Origin: Prevotellaceae bacterium
GTDB lineage: Bacteria; Bacteroidota; Bacteroidia; Bacteroidales; UBA932
Direction: 5' to 3'
Length of the DNA stretch: 6,304 nucleotides
Assembly: GCA_031288885.1 (NCBI GenBank)
Contig: JAITQP010000294.1
Span: 1-6,304, forward strand
A model generated the notes under the pieces. That model worked only from the letters and a program-made list of their open reading frames with translations. It searched no databases and was not told the DNA's origin. The translations under genes were made by a program, and so were the position numbers. This document shows, in pieces, positions 1-6,304 of the stretch (position 1 is the first letter of the stretch; each line of letters opens with the position of its first letter).

Positions 1-21
1 ACCACAATTAGCTACTCCGAC

Positions 22-52
22 TTGCAAAGCTCACGTTTTTCATGTAAGTTTG
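22..52 (+). promoter_or_regulatory. Bacteroidota-type promoter for the phosphofructokinase gene
   Basis: TAAGTTTG at 45-52 matches the Bacteroidota -7 consensus TAnnTTTG exactly. TTG at 22-24 lies 20 bases upstream, the spacing expected for the -33 element. Transcription would start near 57-60, giving a leader of about 55-60 nt before the ATG at 116. This is a motif match only; no start site has been mapped. Confidence 0.6.
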
Positions 53-115
53 CAACCTCAATTGTCAGGAGCCGTGAGGCTGACCTAATAAAAAGCTCAT
101 CAAATTGCTACGTTT

Positions 116-1210
116 ATGAAGAAGAAAAAAATTTTGGTTGCCACCAGCGGTGGAGATTGCCCGGGGCTTAATGCGGTAATTCGCTCCTTTGTTAAGCGCG
201 CGTCCCTGTGCCCCGAGTGGGAGGTTTGGGGTAGCATGCGCTCGTTCAACGGGCTGCTTGGCCAGCCGCAGGATCTCAAGCTGCTCGACCGGCGATCGGT
301 ATCGGGTATTCACGTTAAGGGGGGTACCATTATCGGCACCACCAAGCGCAGCGGCCCCTTTAACTGGCCTGTGAAGCAAGCCGACGGCACGCTCGCCTAC
401 GTTGACCGCTCGGACGAAATGATTGCCATGTGCCGCGAAATTGGCTTCGACGCGGTGATAAACATCGGCGGCGACGGCTCGCAGGCAATGTCGAAGCGGC
501 TGTTCGACAAGGGGCTGCCCGTAGTAGGCGTCCCCAAAACCATAGACAACGACCTCGGCGCAACCGACGTAACGTTTGGGTTTCAGTCGGCGGTGGACGT
601 GGCTACCGAGGCGCTGGACAGGCTCGTGAGCACCGCCGAAAGCCACAACCGCATCCTCATCCTCGAGGTAATGGGAAAGCTGTCGGGCTGGATTGCGCTG
701 CACTCCGCCATTGCCGGCGGCGCGGAAATCTGCCTCATCCCCGAAATTCCATACGATATAAGCAATATAAAGACCTTTCTGGACAACCGGTTTGAAAACG
801 GGAAGAAGTTTGCGGTTGCCATCGTTGCCGAGGGCGCTATGCCCAAGGGCGGCTCATTTCTGGGCAAGCAGGAGAGCGAGCTGAGCAGCGTAAAGCTCGA
901 GGGCGCAGCGCAGCGTTTTGCCGAGGAGCTCCGCGTGGCGGGCGTCGAATCGGGAATACGCTGCACCATTCTGGGGCACGTGCAGCGCGGCGGGTCGCCG
1001 GTGCCGTACGACAGGGTGCTCGCCTCGCAGTACGGCGTAAAGGCTTTTGAGATGGTGCTCGAGCAAAAGTTTGGCTACATGGTAGCCTACCAGTCGCCCA
1101 ACGTAGTGGCGGTGCCGCTCGGGGAGGCCGTGAGCAACCCCAAGCTGGTTGACCCCAACAGCAACCTCGTGCACGTGGCAAAAAGCCTCAACATTTGCTT
1201 TGGCGATTAA
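116..1210 (+). CDS. pfkA: 6-phosphofructokinase, predicted ATP-dependent
   Basis: This enzyme phosphorylates fructose 6-phosphate to fructose 1,6-bisphosphate in the cytoplasm, the committed step of glycolysis. The 364-residue protein has the full PFK fold signature: GGDCPGLNAVIR (12-23) at the phosphoryl-donor loop, GTTKRSGPF (74-82), GGDGS (118-122), PKTIDND (140-146) with catalytic Asp144, EVMGKLSGW (184-192), VAEG (237-240) and GHVQRGGSP (287-295). The two residues that separate ATP from pyrophosphate enzymes are Gly121 (E. coli Gly104) and Lys141 (E. coli Gly124). Gly at the first site is the ATP signature; Lys at the second is typical of PPi enzymes and of the ATP-using part of the mixed-substrate group III. 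ATP use is therefore inferred, with less certainty than for an E. coli-like enzyme. The ATG at 116 puts the first beta strand (KKILVATSGGD) at the usual place. No Shine-Dalgarno is visible, as is common in Bacteroidota. The gene has its own promoter and terminator and is probably monocistronic. The symbol follows general use; the paralogue number is unknown. Confidence 0.95.
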   Translation: MKKKKILVATSGGDCPGLNAVIRSFVKRASLCPEWEVWGSMRSFNGLLGQPQDLKLLDRRSVSGIHVKGGTIIGTTKRSGPFNWPVKQADGTLAYVDRSDEMIAMCREIGFDAVINIGGDGSQAMSKRLFDKGLPVVGVPKTIDNDLGATDVTFGFQSAVDVATEALDRLVSTAESHNRILILEVMGKLSGWIALHSAIAGGAEICLIPEIPYDISNIKTFLDNRFENGKKFAVAIVAEGAMPKGGSFLGKQESELSSVKLEGAAQRFAEELRVAGVESGIRCTILGHVQRGGSPVPYDRVLASQYGVKAFEMVLEQKFGYMVAYQSPNVVAVPLGEAVSNPKLVDPNSNLVHVAKSLNICFGD

Positions 1211-1241
1211 AGCCATGCTTTTGCCCGCAGGCTTTTAATTT
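1209..1241 (+). terminator. Likely intrinsic terminator after the phosphofructokinase gene
   Basis: AAAGCC (1209-1214) pairs with GGCTTT (1230-1235), and TGC (1216-1218) with GCA (1227-1229), giving a nine-pair stem with one bulged A and an eight-base loop. TTAATTTG follows. The stem starts within the TAA stop codon. The T-tract is interrupted, so strength is uncertain. Confidence 0.5.
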
Positions 1242-1278
1242 GATTAATCCCCTACGGAAGACGGGACGAGAGAGATGG

Positions 1279-1469
1279 AAGCCCGAATGGGCTTTATTTT
1301 CATAACCGCAGGTCAACGACCTGCGGGGAGAGAAACACTCCCTTTCTCCTGCCTGAAAGGCAGGACGCAACGCTAAGCCACCATGTCCTGCCTTTCAGGC
1401 AGGAGGCGTAGAGATACAACCACCGCAGGTCGTTGACCTGCGGTTATGAAAATCCGGCTTTTCAAGCCG
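1279..1469. repeat. Composite nested palindromic element (REP/MITE-like)
   Basis: Most of the 314-bp gene-free stretch 1211-1524 is this structure. The outer arms 1296-1326 and 1423-1453 are perfect 31-bp inverted repeats. Each arm also contains its own hairpin, CCGCAGGTC / GACCTGCGG, with loop AAC on the left and GTT on the right. The inner arms 1346-1366 and 1385-1405 are perfect 21-bp inverted repeats, and each again holds a hairpin, CCTGCCT / AGGCAGG, with loop GAA or TTC. An 18-nt centre (1367-1384) separates them. Outside the outer arms lie two more hairpins: AAGCCC-GAAT-GGGCTT (1279-1294), followed by TATTTT, and CGGCTT-TTC-AAGCCG (1455-1469). The whole is nearly mirror-symmetric about 1374-1375. 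It has no coding capacity of note. Known relatives by architecture are BIME/REPIN clusters mobilised by RAYT transposases and non-autonomous MITEs. No target-site duplication could be assigned confidently. The left hairpin could also act as a terminator. Confidence 0.75.
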
Positions 1470-1481
1470 TTACTACCCCAT

Positions 1482-1524
1482 CTTTCCGTATATAATTCAC
1501 ATAATACATTATAACAATTTAGCT
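1482..1524 (+). promoter_or_regulatory. AT-rich leader of pdxS, possible weak-match promoter
   Basis: The stretch between the palindromic element and pdxS turns sharply AT-rich. TTTC at 1482-1485 and TACATTAT at 1505-1512, 19 bases apart, form only a degenerate match to the Bacteroidota TTTG / TAnnTTTG pair. TATAAT at 1491-1496 is an alternative -10-like string. No Shine-Dalgarno precedes the ATG at 1525. A promoter is expected here because a likely terminator and the palindromes separate pdxS from the gene upstream, but the exact elements are not established. Confidence 0.3.
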
Positions 1525-2421
1525 ATGTCAGAAGTAAAAAAGGAAACCGGCACATTTGCCGTTAAGAAAGGCCTTGCGGAGATGCTCAAGGGTGGCGTTA
1601 TCATGGACGTTGTAACCCCCGAGCAGGCAAAGATTGCCGAGGAAGCGGGCGCGGTAGCCGTAATGGCGCTGGAGCGCGTGCCCTCGGATATCCGCGCGCA
1701 GGGCGGCGTGGCGCGCATGTCCGACCCCGAAATGATAAGCGGGATACAGCAGGCGGTCTCCATCCCCGTGATGGCAAAGGCGCGCATTGGCCACATCGTT
1801 GAGGCGCGCGTGCTGGAGGCGCTGGAGATAGACTTCATTGACGAAAGCGAGGTGCTAACGCCCGCCGACGAGGCGCACCACATCCTGAAGTCGGAGTTTA
1901 AGGCGCCCTTTGTGTGCGGCGCGCGCAACCTTGGCGAGGCGCTCCGCCGCGTGGGCGAGGGCGCGGCAATGATACGCACCAAGGGCGAAGCCGGCACCGG
2001 CGACGTGGTGGAGGCTGTCCGCCACATACGGCAGGTGAACAGCGACATACAGCGCGTGGTGAGCGCATCGCCCATGGAGCTGATGGCAATTGCCAAGGAG
2101 CTGGGCGCGCCCTACGAGCTGGTGGTGCAGGTAAAGGCGCTGGGACGCCTGCCGGTGGTCAACTTTGCCGCCGGCGGCATTGCCACCCCCGCCGACGCCG
2201 CGCTGATGATGGTGCTGGGCTGCGACGGCGTGTTTGTCGGCTCGGGCATTTTCAAATCGGACAACCCCGCCAAGCGCGCCAAGGCTATCGTAGAGGCGGT
2301 GGCGCACTACGCAGACGCTAAGCTGATAGCCGAAGTCTCCAAGGGCTTGGGCGAAGCGATGCGCGGCCAGAGCGTGGCGCAAATGGAGGACAGGGAAAAA
2401 ATTGCCGGTCGCGGCTGGTAG
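1525..2421 (+). CDS. pdxS: Pyridoxal 5'-phosphate synthase, synthase subunit PdxS
   Basis: PdxS (YaaD/SNZ family) is the (beta/alpha)8-barrel subunit of the DXP-independent vitamin B6 pathway. It condenses ribose 5-phosphate (or ribulose 5-phosphate), glyceraldehyde 3-phosphate and ammonia into PLP. The 298 residues match the usual family length. Visible landmarks are GGVIMDVV (23-30) with the conserved Asp28; [10 protein letters not shown] (48-57); MAKARIGH (83-90), whose Lys85 is the Schiff-base lysine for the pentose phosphate; [13 protein letters not shown] (103-115); RTKGEAGTG (151-159), with the second catalytic lysine Lys153 and the phosphate-binding glycine loop; [16 protein letters not shown] (214-229); and [12 protein letters not shown] (232-243). 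No key residue is missing. Subunits of this family assemble as a dodecamer that binds twelve PdxT. pdxT follows after 13 bp, so the two are almost certainly co-transcribed. An extremely conserved family; the identification is secure. Confidence 0.98.
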   Translation: MSEVKKETGTFAVKKGLAEMLKGGVIMDVVTPEQAKIAEEAGAVAVMALERVPSDIRAQGGVARMSDPEMISGIQQAVSIPVMAKARIGHIVEARVLEALEIDFIDESEVLTPADEAHHILKSEFKAPFVCGARNLGEALRRVGEGAAMIRTKGEAGTGDVVEAVRHIRQVNSDIQRVVSASPMELMAIAKELGAPYELVVQVKALGRLPVVNFAAGGIATPADAALMMVLGCDGVFVGSGIFKSDNPAKRAKAIVEAVAHYADAKLIAEVSKGLGEAMRGQSVAQMEDREKIAGRGW

Positions 2422-2434
2422 CACGCGAAGAGTA

Positions 2435-3010
2435 ATGACGAAAGTAGGGATTTTGGCTTTGCAGGGGGCTGTGAGGGAGCACCGCAACATGCTGCACCGC
2501 TTGGGCGTGGAGACGGTGGACGTTCTCAACCCGCAGGATTTGGACGGAATAAGCGGCTTAATACTGCCCGGGGGGGAAAGCACCACCGTAGGCAAGCTCC
2601 TGATACGCTACGGGCTGCTAACGCCCATAGCGGAGGCGGGGCGCGCAGGTTTGCCGATTTTTGGCACGTGCACGGGGCTGATACTCCTCGCCAAGCACAT
2701 CAACCATAGCCGGCAACCCAGCCTTGGCTTGATGAACGCCTGCGTGGAGCGCAACGCCTTTGGCCGCCAGCTGGCCAGCTTTGAGGCGGATATGCCCATC
2801 CCCGCGCTGGGCGGCAAGCCCTTTCACACCATTTTTATTCGTGCGCCCTACATCGAAAAGGTCGGCGAGGAGGTGACGGTTTTACTTCGCCACGAGGGGA
2901 AAATTCTTTTTGCCCGTCAGGGTAACCTCCTCGCCGCCGCTTTTCATCCCGAGCTAACGGACGATACCCGCATTCACGAATATTTTCTTACCGCTCAAAC
3001 TTCACGCTAA
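2435..3010 (+). CDS. pdxT: Pyridoxal 5'-phosphate synthase, glutaminase subunit PdxT
   Basis: PdxT (YaaE/SNO family) is a class I glutamine amidotransferase that hydrolyses glutamine and passes ammonia to PdxS. From the ATG at 2435 it is 191 residues, the normal family size, and starts directly with the first beta strand [11 protein letters not shown]. The catalytic triad is visible: Cys79 in FGTCTG (76-81), His171 and Glu173 in FHPEL (170-174). The oxyanion-side loop LPGGEST (44-50) and the family motif [14 protein letters not shown] (104-117), then FIRAP (134-138), are all present. The residue after the nucleophile is Thr, where Ala is common; this should not affect the triad. An in-frame ATG at 2402 would overlap pdxS and add 11 residues with no family counterpart, so it was not chosen. 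The purine-rich GAAGAG just upstream of 2435 may help ribosome binding. The last 23 bp overlap the 3' end of the convergent minus-strand gene. Confidence 0.97.
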   Translation: MTKVGILALQGAVREHRNMLHRLGVETVDVLNPQDLDGISGLILPGGESTTVGKLLIRYGLLTPIAEAGRAGLPIFGTCTGLILLAKHINHSRQPSLGLMNACVERNAFGRQLASFEADMPIPALGGKPFHTIFIRAPYIEKVGEEVTVLLRHEGKILFARQGNLLAAAFHPELTDDTRIHEYFLTAQTSR

Positions 3011-5321
3011 ACTCTATCCGGCGGTTTTTGGCTTTGCCTTCCTCCGTATCGTTGCCGGCCAGCGGCTTGGCGCCGCCAAAGCCTTTGGCAATTATCCTGC
3101 CTGCCGCGATACCTTTCTGCTCAATGTACTCCTTTACGGCGTTTGCGCGCTTTTCGGACAGCAGGAGGTTGTCCTCGGCAACGCCCGTGCTATCCGTATG
3201 CCCGTACACCAAGAGTATGTAGCCTGCGTTTTCCGTCATCACCGCAGCGATTTGGTCGAGGATGTCGTATGAGCTCGGCGTGATAACGGCTTCGCCCTGC
3301 TGGAAGCCAACTTCGGTAAGCGCCTTTTCAAAAATTTGCTTCACGGTGTCGGGTACCTCCGGACAGCCGTAGCTGCTTGCCACGCCTTTGATGGTGGGGC
3401 AGCTGTCTATGTAGTTAGCAATGCCGTCGCCGTCGGTATCCAGCGGGCAGCCGATGCTATCCACCGGTACGCCGGCGGGGGTGTTGGGGCAGCTGTCGCG
3501 GTAGTCGGGCACGCCGTCGCCGTCGCCGTCGGCATTAAGCGGGCAGCCGGTGGTATCTACCGGTACGCCGGCGGGGGTGTTGGGGCAGCTGTCGCGGTAG
3601 TCGAACACGCTGTCGCGGTCGCTGTCCAGCGGGCAGCCGGTGGTATCTACCGGTACGCCGGCGGGGGTGTTGGGGCACTTATCCTTGACGTTTGGCACGC
3701 TGTCGCCGTCGTCGTCGAGGGAGCAACCCCAGCTGTCCACGTGCACGCCAAAGGGCGTACCCGGGCACTTGTCTATGTCGTCGGAAATTCCGTCGCCGTC
3801 GCTGTCTATCACGCATCCGTACTTGTCAACGGCGTAGCCTGCCGGCGTGTTGGGGCATTTATCCCGCTTATTTTTCACGCCATCGCCGTCGTCATCGCCC
3901 ACCCTTTTGGGGTTACCTATCACCCACACCAAGCCGGCCTGCAGGTTTACCGATTTCAGGTTGGTGGGGATGGGCGTTTCGCGCGAGGCAAACGTTAGCG
4001 GTATGCGGTCAATGGCAAGGTACATGTTGAAGGGCATTACCCGCAGCTGCGCGCCAAAGCCTACGTTGCTAAGCCGCCCGTTGAGCAGCGAGTAGGTGAA
4101 CGAGGTGCTAAACCACGTGCAGGGGCGCAGGTTGGCGGCAACCGTGAGGTCGGTGTAAAGACCTCTGTTGGCGTAAAGCGTGGAGGATAGCAGCCCAAAC
4201 CCTATCTTGTTGTTCACCACGCTGTACTCCGCGCCCACGTTAAAGCGGGTGGAGAGCGCGGTGGTGTAGCTGTTGTGGGAGCCGCTGCTCACAAACTCCT
4301 TTTCCAGCTTTTGGAGCAGCGTGTCCATCTTATCCTCAAGCTTGTCGCCCGGGCGGTAGTCAATGCCCTCCGTATCGAAGTTCACGCCCATGCTGGCGTT
4401 GGTAAGGTTGCTGCGCCAGCGGATAAAGCCAAGGTCAATCAGCGCCGCCGATAGCTGCAGCTCCGGCAGGATGTTGTAGGTGGCGCCCAAATCCACGCCA
4501 AAGCCGTTGTTGGACGAAAAAATGGTGGAGGTCGAAAAAGAGCTGGCATTTACGTCGGGGTTTAAATTTGCCAAGTCTATCATCCCGTCGGCGCCAAAGG
4601 GAATATTCACCAGCGGCAGGGAGGCGTTGATGGTTCCCGACCCCGATATTTTCCACCTATCGGCGCCCGTTGTCAGCTTAAACTCCTCTATGTCCGTGTT
4701 GATATTCGCTTGCCCGATAAGGTACTTGAGCTTTCCGCCAACGGTCAGCTTGTCGTCAATCTTGCGCGAGTAGCCAAGCCCAATTTCGGTGTAAAGGGAC
4801 GCCTGCATACCCAGCCGGCTCAAGTCAAACACATCGGAGTAGCCGCCGGAGCCTTTGCCTGCGCCGTACAGCGCCAGCTTAAAAAGATCTCTGGGCACGT
4901 ACATGCCCATCGACGCTTTTTGGGACACGTCCACCGTAAAGTAGTTTTGCTTTACCCTAAACCCAAAGCCAATGATGTTAAAGGTAAGATCCCCGTAAAC
5001 GCGGGTTGTTTTGCTCAGCCTCTTGTAAAAGTCATCCTTTTTTCCCTGCGCCGCCGGATGCAGGAACGTGATGGTGCTATCCACGCCGTTGATTTTTTGG
5101 CTAAAGATAGCGTCGCTGAACCCCAGCGAGCTGTTGCCGACCTCAAAGCGGAAGTTGGGCATTAGCGGGAGGTCTATGTAAACGTTGTGTACCGGCTGAA
5201 AAGCGGGGTTGTAGGCGTTCCTTTCGGGTACGTTATTCATAAAGTAGAGCGTATTGACCTGCTGCGCAAAAAGGTTTACGCTGCAGCACGCCATCGCTAC
5301 CGTAACAAAAAATTTCTTCAT
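2988..5321 (-). CDS. OmpA-family outer-membrane protein with DUF5723-like barrel and thrombospondin type 3 repeats
   Basis: This 777-residue envelope protein has four parts. Residues 1-19 are a signal peptide (MKKFF, hydrophobic core, cut after LFA), pointing to Sec export. Residues about 20-470 are rich in alternating beta strands and resemble the DUF5723 domain found in Bacteroidota, with [15 protein letters not shown] (27-41) near the start; they probably form an outer-membrane barrel. Residues 476-653 hold six Asp/Cys-rich thrombospondin type 3 repeats, expected to bind calcium in the periplasm or at the surface. Residues about 660-777 are an OmpA C-terminal domain with YGHTDSTG (706-713), LSEKRANAV (721-729) and NRRIEFSV (766-773); Asp710 and the NRR arginines match the residues that hold peptidoglycan diaminopimelate in this family. 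The protein therefore probably links the outer membrane to the cell wall, but its cargo or partner is unknown. The start is the ATG just before the signal peptide. The gene follows the partial minus-strand gene by 45 bp and runs 23 bp into pdxT. Confidence 0.88.
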   Translation of the reverse strand: MKKFFVTVAMACCSVNLFAQQVNTLYFMNNVPERNAYNPAFQPVHNVYIDLPLMPNFRFEVGNSSLGFSDAIFSQKINGVDSTITFLHPAAQGKKDDFYKRLSKTTRVYGDLTFNIIGFGFRVKQNYFTVDVSQKASMGMYVPRDLFKLALYGAGKGSGGYSDVFDLSRLGMQASLYTEIGLGYSRKIDDKLTVGGKLKYLIGQANINTDIEEFKLTTGADRWKISGSGTINASLPLVNIPFGADGMIDLANLNPDVNASSFSTSTIFSSNNGFGVDLGATYNILPELQLSAALIDLGFIRWRSNLTNASMGVNFDTEGIDYRPGDKLEDKMDTLLQKLEKEFVSSGSHNSYTTALSTRFNVGAEYSVVNNKIGFGLLSSTLYANRGLYTDLTVAANLRPCTWFSTSFTYSLLNGRLSNVGFGAQLRVMPFNMYLAIDRIPLTFASRETPIPTNLKSVNLQAGLVWVIGNPKRVGDDDGDGVKNKRDKCPNTPAGYAVDKYGCVIDSDGDGISDDIDKCPGTPFGVHVDSWGCSLDDDGDSVPNVKDKCPNTPAGVPVDTTGCPLDSDRDSVFDYRDSCPNTPAGVPVDTTGCPLNADGDGDGVPDYRDSCPNTPAGVPVDSIGCPLDTDGDGIANYIDSCPTIKGVASSYGCPEVPDTVKQIFEKALTEVGFQQGEAVITPSSYDILDQIAAVMTENAGYILLVYGHTDSTGVAEDNLLLSEKRANAVKEYIEQKGIAAGRIIAKGFGGAKPLAGNDTEEGKAKNRRIEFSVKFER
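3363..3896 (-). repeat. Six thrombospondin type 3 repeats within the OmpA-type gene
   Basis: Six units of about 30 residues (90 bp) cover residues 476-653 of the encoded protein. Each has an acidic D-x-D-x-D run, then D-[KS]-C-P, N-T-P-A-G in most, and a closing G-C, so there are twelve regularly spaced cysteines (489 to 653). The middle units are nearly identical in DNA: 3538-3587 and 3628-3677 share 50 identical bases exactly 90 bp apart, and 3463-3507 matches 3559-3603 over 45 bases at 96 bp. The 96-bp spacing comes from one extra Gly-Asp pair in unit five, within a short GCCGTC run. Unit four lacks the usual glycines (DSDRDSV). Confidence 0.85.
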
Positions 5322-5342
5322 TGTCTTATATGTATATATATT

Positions 5343-5377
5343 TTCTTAATTCTTAATTCTTAATTCCTAATTCTTTA
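5343..5377. repeat. Heptamer tandem repeat TTCTTAA, five units
   Basis: Three perfect TTCTTAA units (5343-5363) are followed by TTCCTAA (5364-5370) and TTCTTTA (5371-5377), each with one change. On the minus strand the array reads through the last codons and TAG stop of the upstream gene into the 45-bp gap before the OmpA-type gene. A TA-rich tract (about 5324-5342) lies between the array and that gene's ATG. Changes in copy number would alter the intergenic distance. Confidence 0.8.
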
Positions 5378-6304
5378 CGGTAAGCCCGCCCTCTACGGTA
5401 AGTCCGGCTTTTATGCTTAGCTTATCGTTGTTGGTAATTTTTATCTTCGAGCTGGCAGCGCCTTGGGCTTTTACGTTAACTACCAAGAATTTTGCTTTCT
5501 TCAAATCTTCGATAGTGCTGCTGTCGTAGCTGATAGTAAAGCTTCCCTGTGGTGCGGAGCTGCCTTGTTTCACTTTGCCATCGCCGTCAACGGGGGCGGC
5601 TTTTATGGAGTGCTTATAGTTGTTGGGGTTCTTTACGCTAATCTCGTTCTTGCTCGAGTCCAGCAGCGCTATGGTAATATCAAAGCCCAGCGGGAGCTGG
5701 CTCGTGTAGGTAAAAATGAGCGAAGCGTTGGTAATGTATTCGTAATCTTCTACGTCGATGCCATCAAGGGTATCGGCGTAGGCAATCACGCTGCCCTCAT
5801 CAAGCCAAAAGGGCAGCTGGGCGCTGGCCGTCATCTTTATCCGGCTGTTGGGAGCAATGAACTGCTCCCCTTTTATGAGAGCGCTGCCTTTTTCCGGCGC
5901 CTTGAAAGTATAAGCTGCGCTAAGGGAGTCCAGCGAAGTATTAAATATGCTGGAGGCGTTGTTGTCGGGAAATGAGGTCTTGTTAATCGTTATGGTGCTG
6001 GTGGCGTCTGCTGTCGGGTTGGAAGCGCGATTAATGACGCTATCATTCTGCAAATTTACCTTTACGGGATTGGGGTCTGCAGCTCCATGCACGTAGGAGG
6101 TTATGGTGTCCAAGTCAAAAACAAACGGAATGCCAATGTTGCTGGTGACGTCAAACTTGAACGAGGGCGCAAAAAAGCGAAGGTCGGTGCCCTCCGGCAG
6201 GTAGCTGAACAAGTCCGCCTTGTAGGGGTTCATTTGTTTTTTGCCGTCGTTGTAGTAGAAGTAGCCGTAAACAACGTAGTCCGATTTGGTGAAAGCAATG
6301 GAGA
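5367..6304 (-). CDS. Uncharacterised beta-rich probable envelope protein (5' end beyond the window)
   Basis: The reading frame stays open from the TAG at 5367-5369 to the right edge, giving 311 visible C-terminal residues; the true start lies beyond 6304. The internal ATG at 6233 was not taken as the start because the frame above it continues with plausible protein (…DYVVYGYFYYNDGKKQ). I do not recognise the family. The visible part has no cysteine, is rich in Ser, Thr, Asn, Asp and short hydrophobic beta-type stretches (for example ASLIFTYTSQLPLGFDITIAL is split by polar turns), and shows no membrane helix or enzyme motif. It looks like an exported beta-sandwich or surface protein, but a signal peptide or lipobox would lie outside the window. 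It ends in a short duplication, GLTVE-GGLTVK, encoded by an 18-bp imperfect direct repeat (5374-5409). It is followed on the same strand by the OmpA-type gene after 45 bp, so co-transcription and a shared envelope role are likely. Confidence 0.75.
   Translation of the reverse strand, partial: SIAFTKSDYVVYGYFYYNDGKKQMNPYKADLFSYLPEGTDLRFFAPSFKFDVTSNIGIPFVFDLDTITSYVHGAADPNPVKVNLQNDSVINRASNPTADATSTITINKTSFPDNNASSIFNTSLDSLSAAYTFKAPEKGSALIKGEQFIAPNSRIKMTASAQLPFWLDEGSVIAYADTLDGIDVEDYEYITNASLIFTYTSQLPLGFDITIALLDSSKNEISVKNPNNYKHSIKAAPVDGDGKVKQGSSAPQGSFTISYDSSTIEDLKKAKFLVVNVKAQGAASSKIKITNNDKLSIKAGLTVEGGLTVKN

Noticed and set aside
65..703. 212-codon open frame on the minus strand opposite the phosphofructokinase gene
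   Set aside because: It lies antisense to a strongly conserved gene, has no recognisable motif and is explained by GC-rich third positions of that gene.
1188..1370. 60-codon minus-strand frame covering part of the palindromic element
   Set aside because: It runs through the pfkA stop and hairpin arms, and has no motif or ribosome-binding signal.
1296..1453. CRISPR array
   Set aside because: The repeated units are inverted, not direct, occur only twice each, and have no regular spacers or nearby cas genes.
1211..1524. Riboswitch ahead of pdxS
   Set aside because: No known riboswitch consensus is recognisable, and the perfect self-complementary arms look like dispersed palindromic repeats.
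2402..2434. Upstream in-frame start for pdxT overlapping pdxS
   Set aside because: It would add 11 residues with no counterpart in the PdxT family; the ATG at 2435 gives the normal N-terminus.
1855..2595. 246-codon minus-strand frame across pdxS and the start of pdxT
   Set aside because: It is antisense to two secure genes and crosses their junction; the composition is that of a shadow frame.
3336..3998. 220-codon plus-strand frame with a repeated Ala/Val/Gly pattern
   Set aside because: The repeats are the antisense reading of the thrombospondin type 3 repeat DNA; no start signal or independent family features.
5282..5290. Lipoprotein signal at Cys12/Cys13 of the OmpA-type protein
   Set aside because: VAMAC lacks the usual leucine-type lipobox, and a good signal peptidase I site (LFA-QQ) follows; an integral barrel is expected instead.

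Overview
The window looks like chromosomal DNA from a member of the Bacteroidota. Four things point there: an outer-membrane protein with a DUF5723-like N-terminus, thrombospondin type 3 repeats and an OmpA C-terminus; genes with little or no Shine-Dalgarno signal; a TTG-N20-TAnnTTTG promoter of the Bacteroidota type ahead of the first gene; and a TTCTTAA heptamer array between two genes. Codon third positions are GC-rich, which produces many long shadow frames. I cannot name the genus.

Positions 1-1524: a promoter, then a 6-phosphofructokinase gene on the plus strand, a likely terminator, and a 314-bp gap. The gap is dominated by an almost symmetric set of nested palindromes (about 1279-1469) that looks like a REP/MITE-type element. 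Positions 1525-3010: pdxS and pdxT, 13 bp apart on the plus strand, encode the two subunits of the DXP-independent pyridoxal 5'-phosphate synthase. PdxT supplies ammonia from glutamine; PdxS builds PLP from a pentose phosphate, glyceraldehyde 3-phosphate and that ammonia.

Positions 2988-6304 read on the minus strand. The first gene in transcription order is cut by the right edge of the window and encodes a beta-rich protein I do not recognise. After a 45-bp gap holding the heptamer array comes the 777-residue OmpA-type outer-membrane protein. Its stop codon lies inside the 3' end of pdxT, so the two transcription units converge with a 23-bp coding overlap. The two minus-strand genes probably form a cell-envelope unit; the plus-strand genes are central and cofactor metabolism.

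I found no new defence or mobile system with protein components. The most unusual features are the composite palindrome, the recently homogenised calcium-binding repeats, the heptamer array and the unidentified partner gene of the OmpA-type protein. No tRNA, rRNA or CRISPR array is visible.
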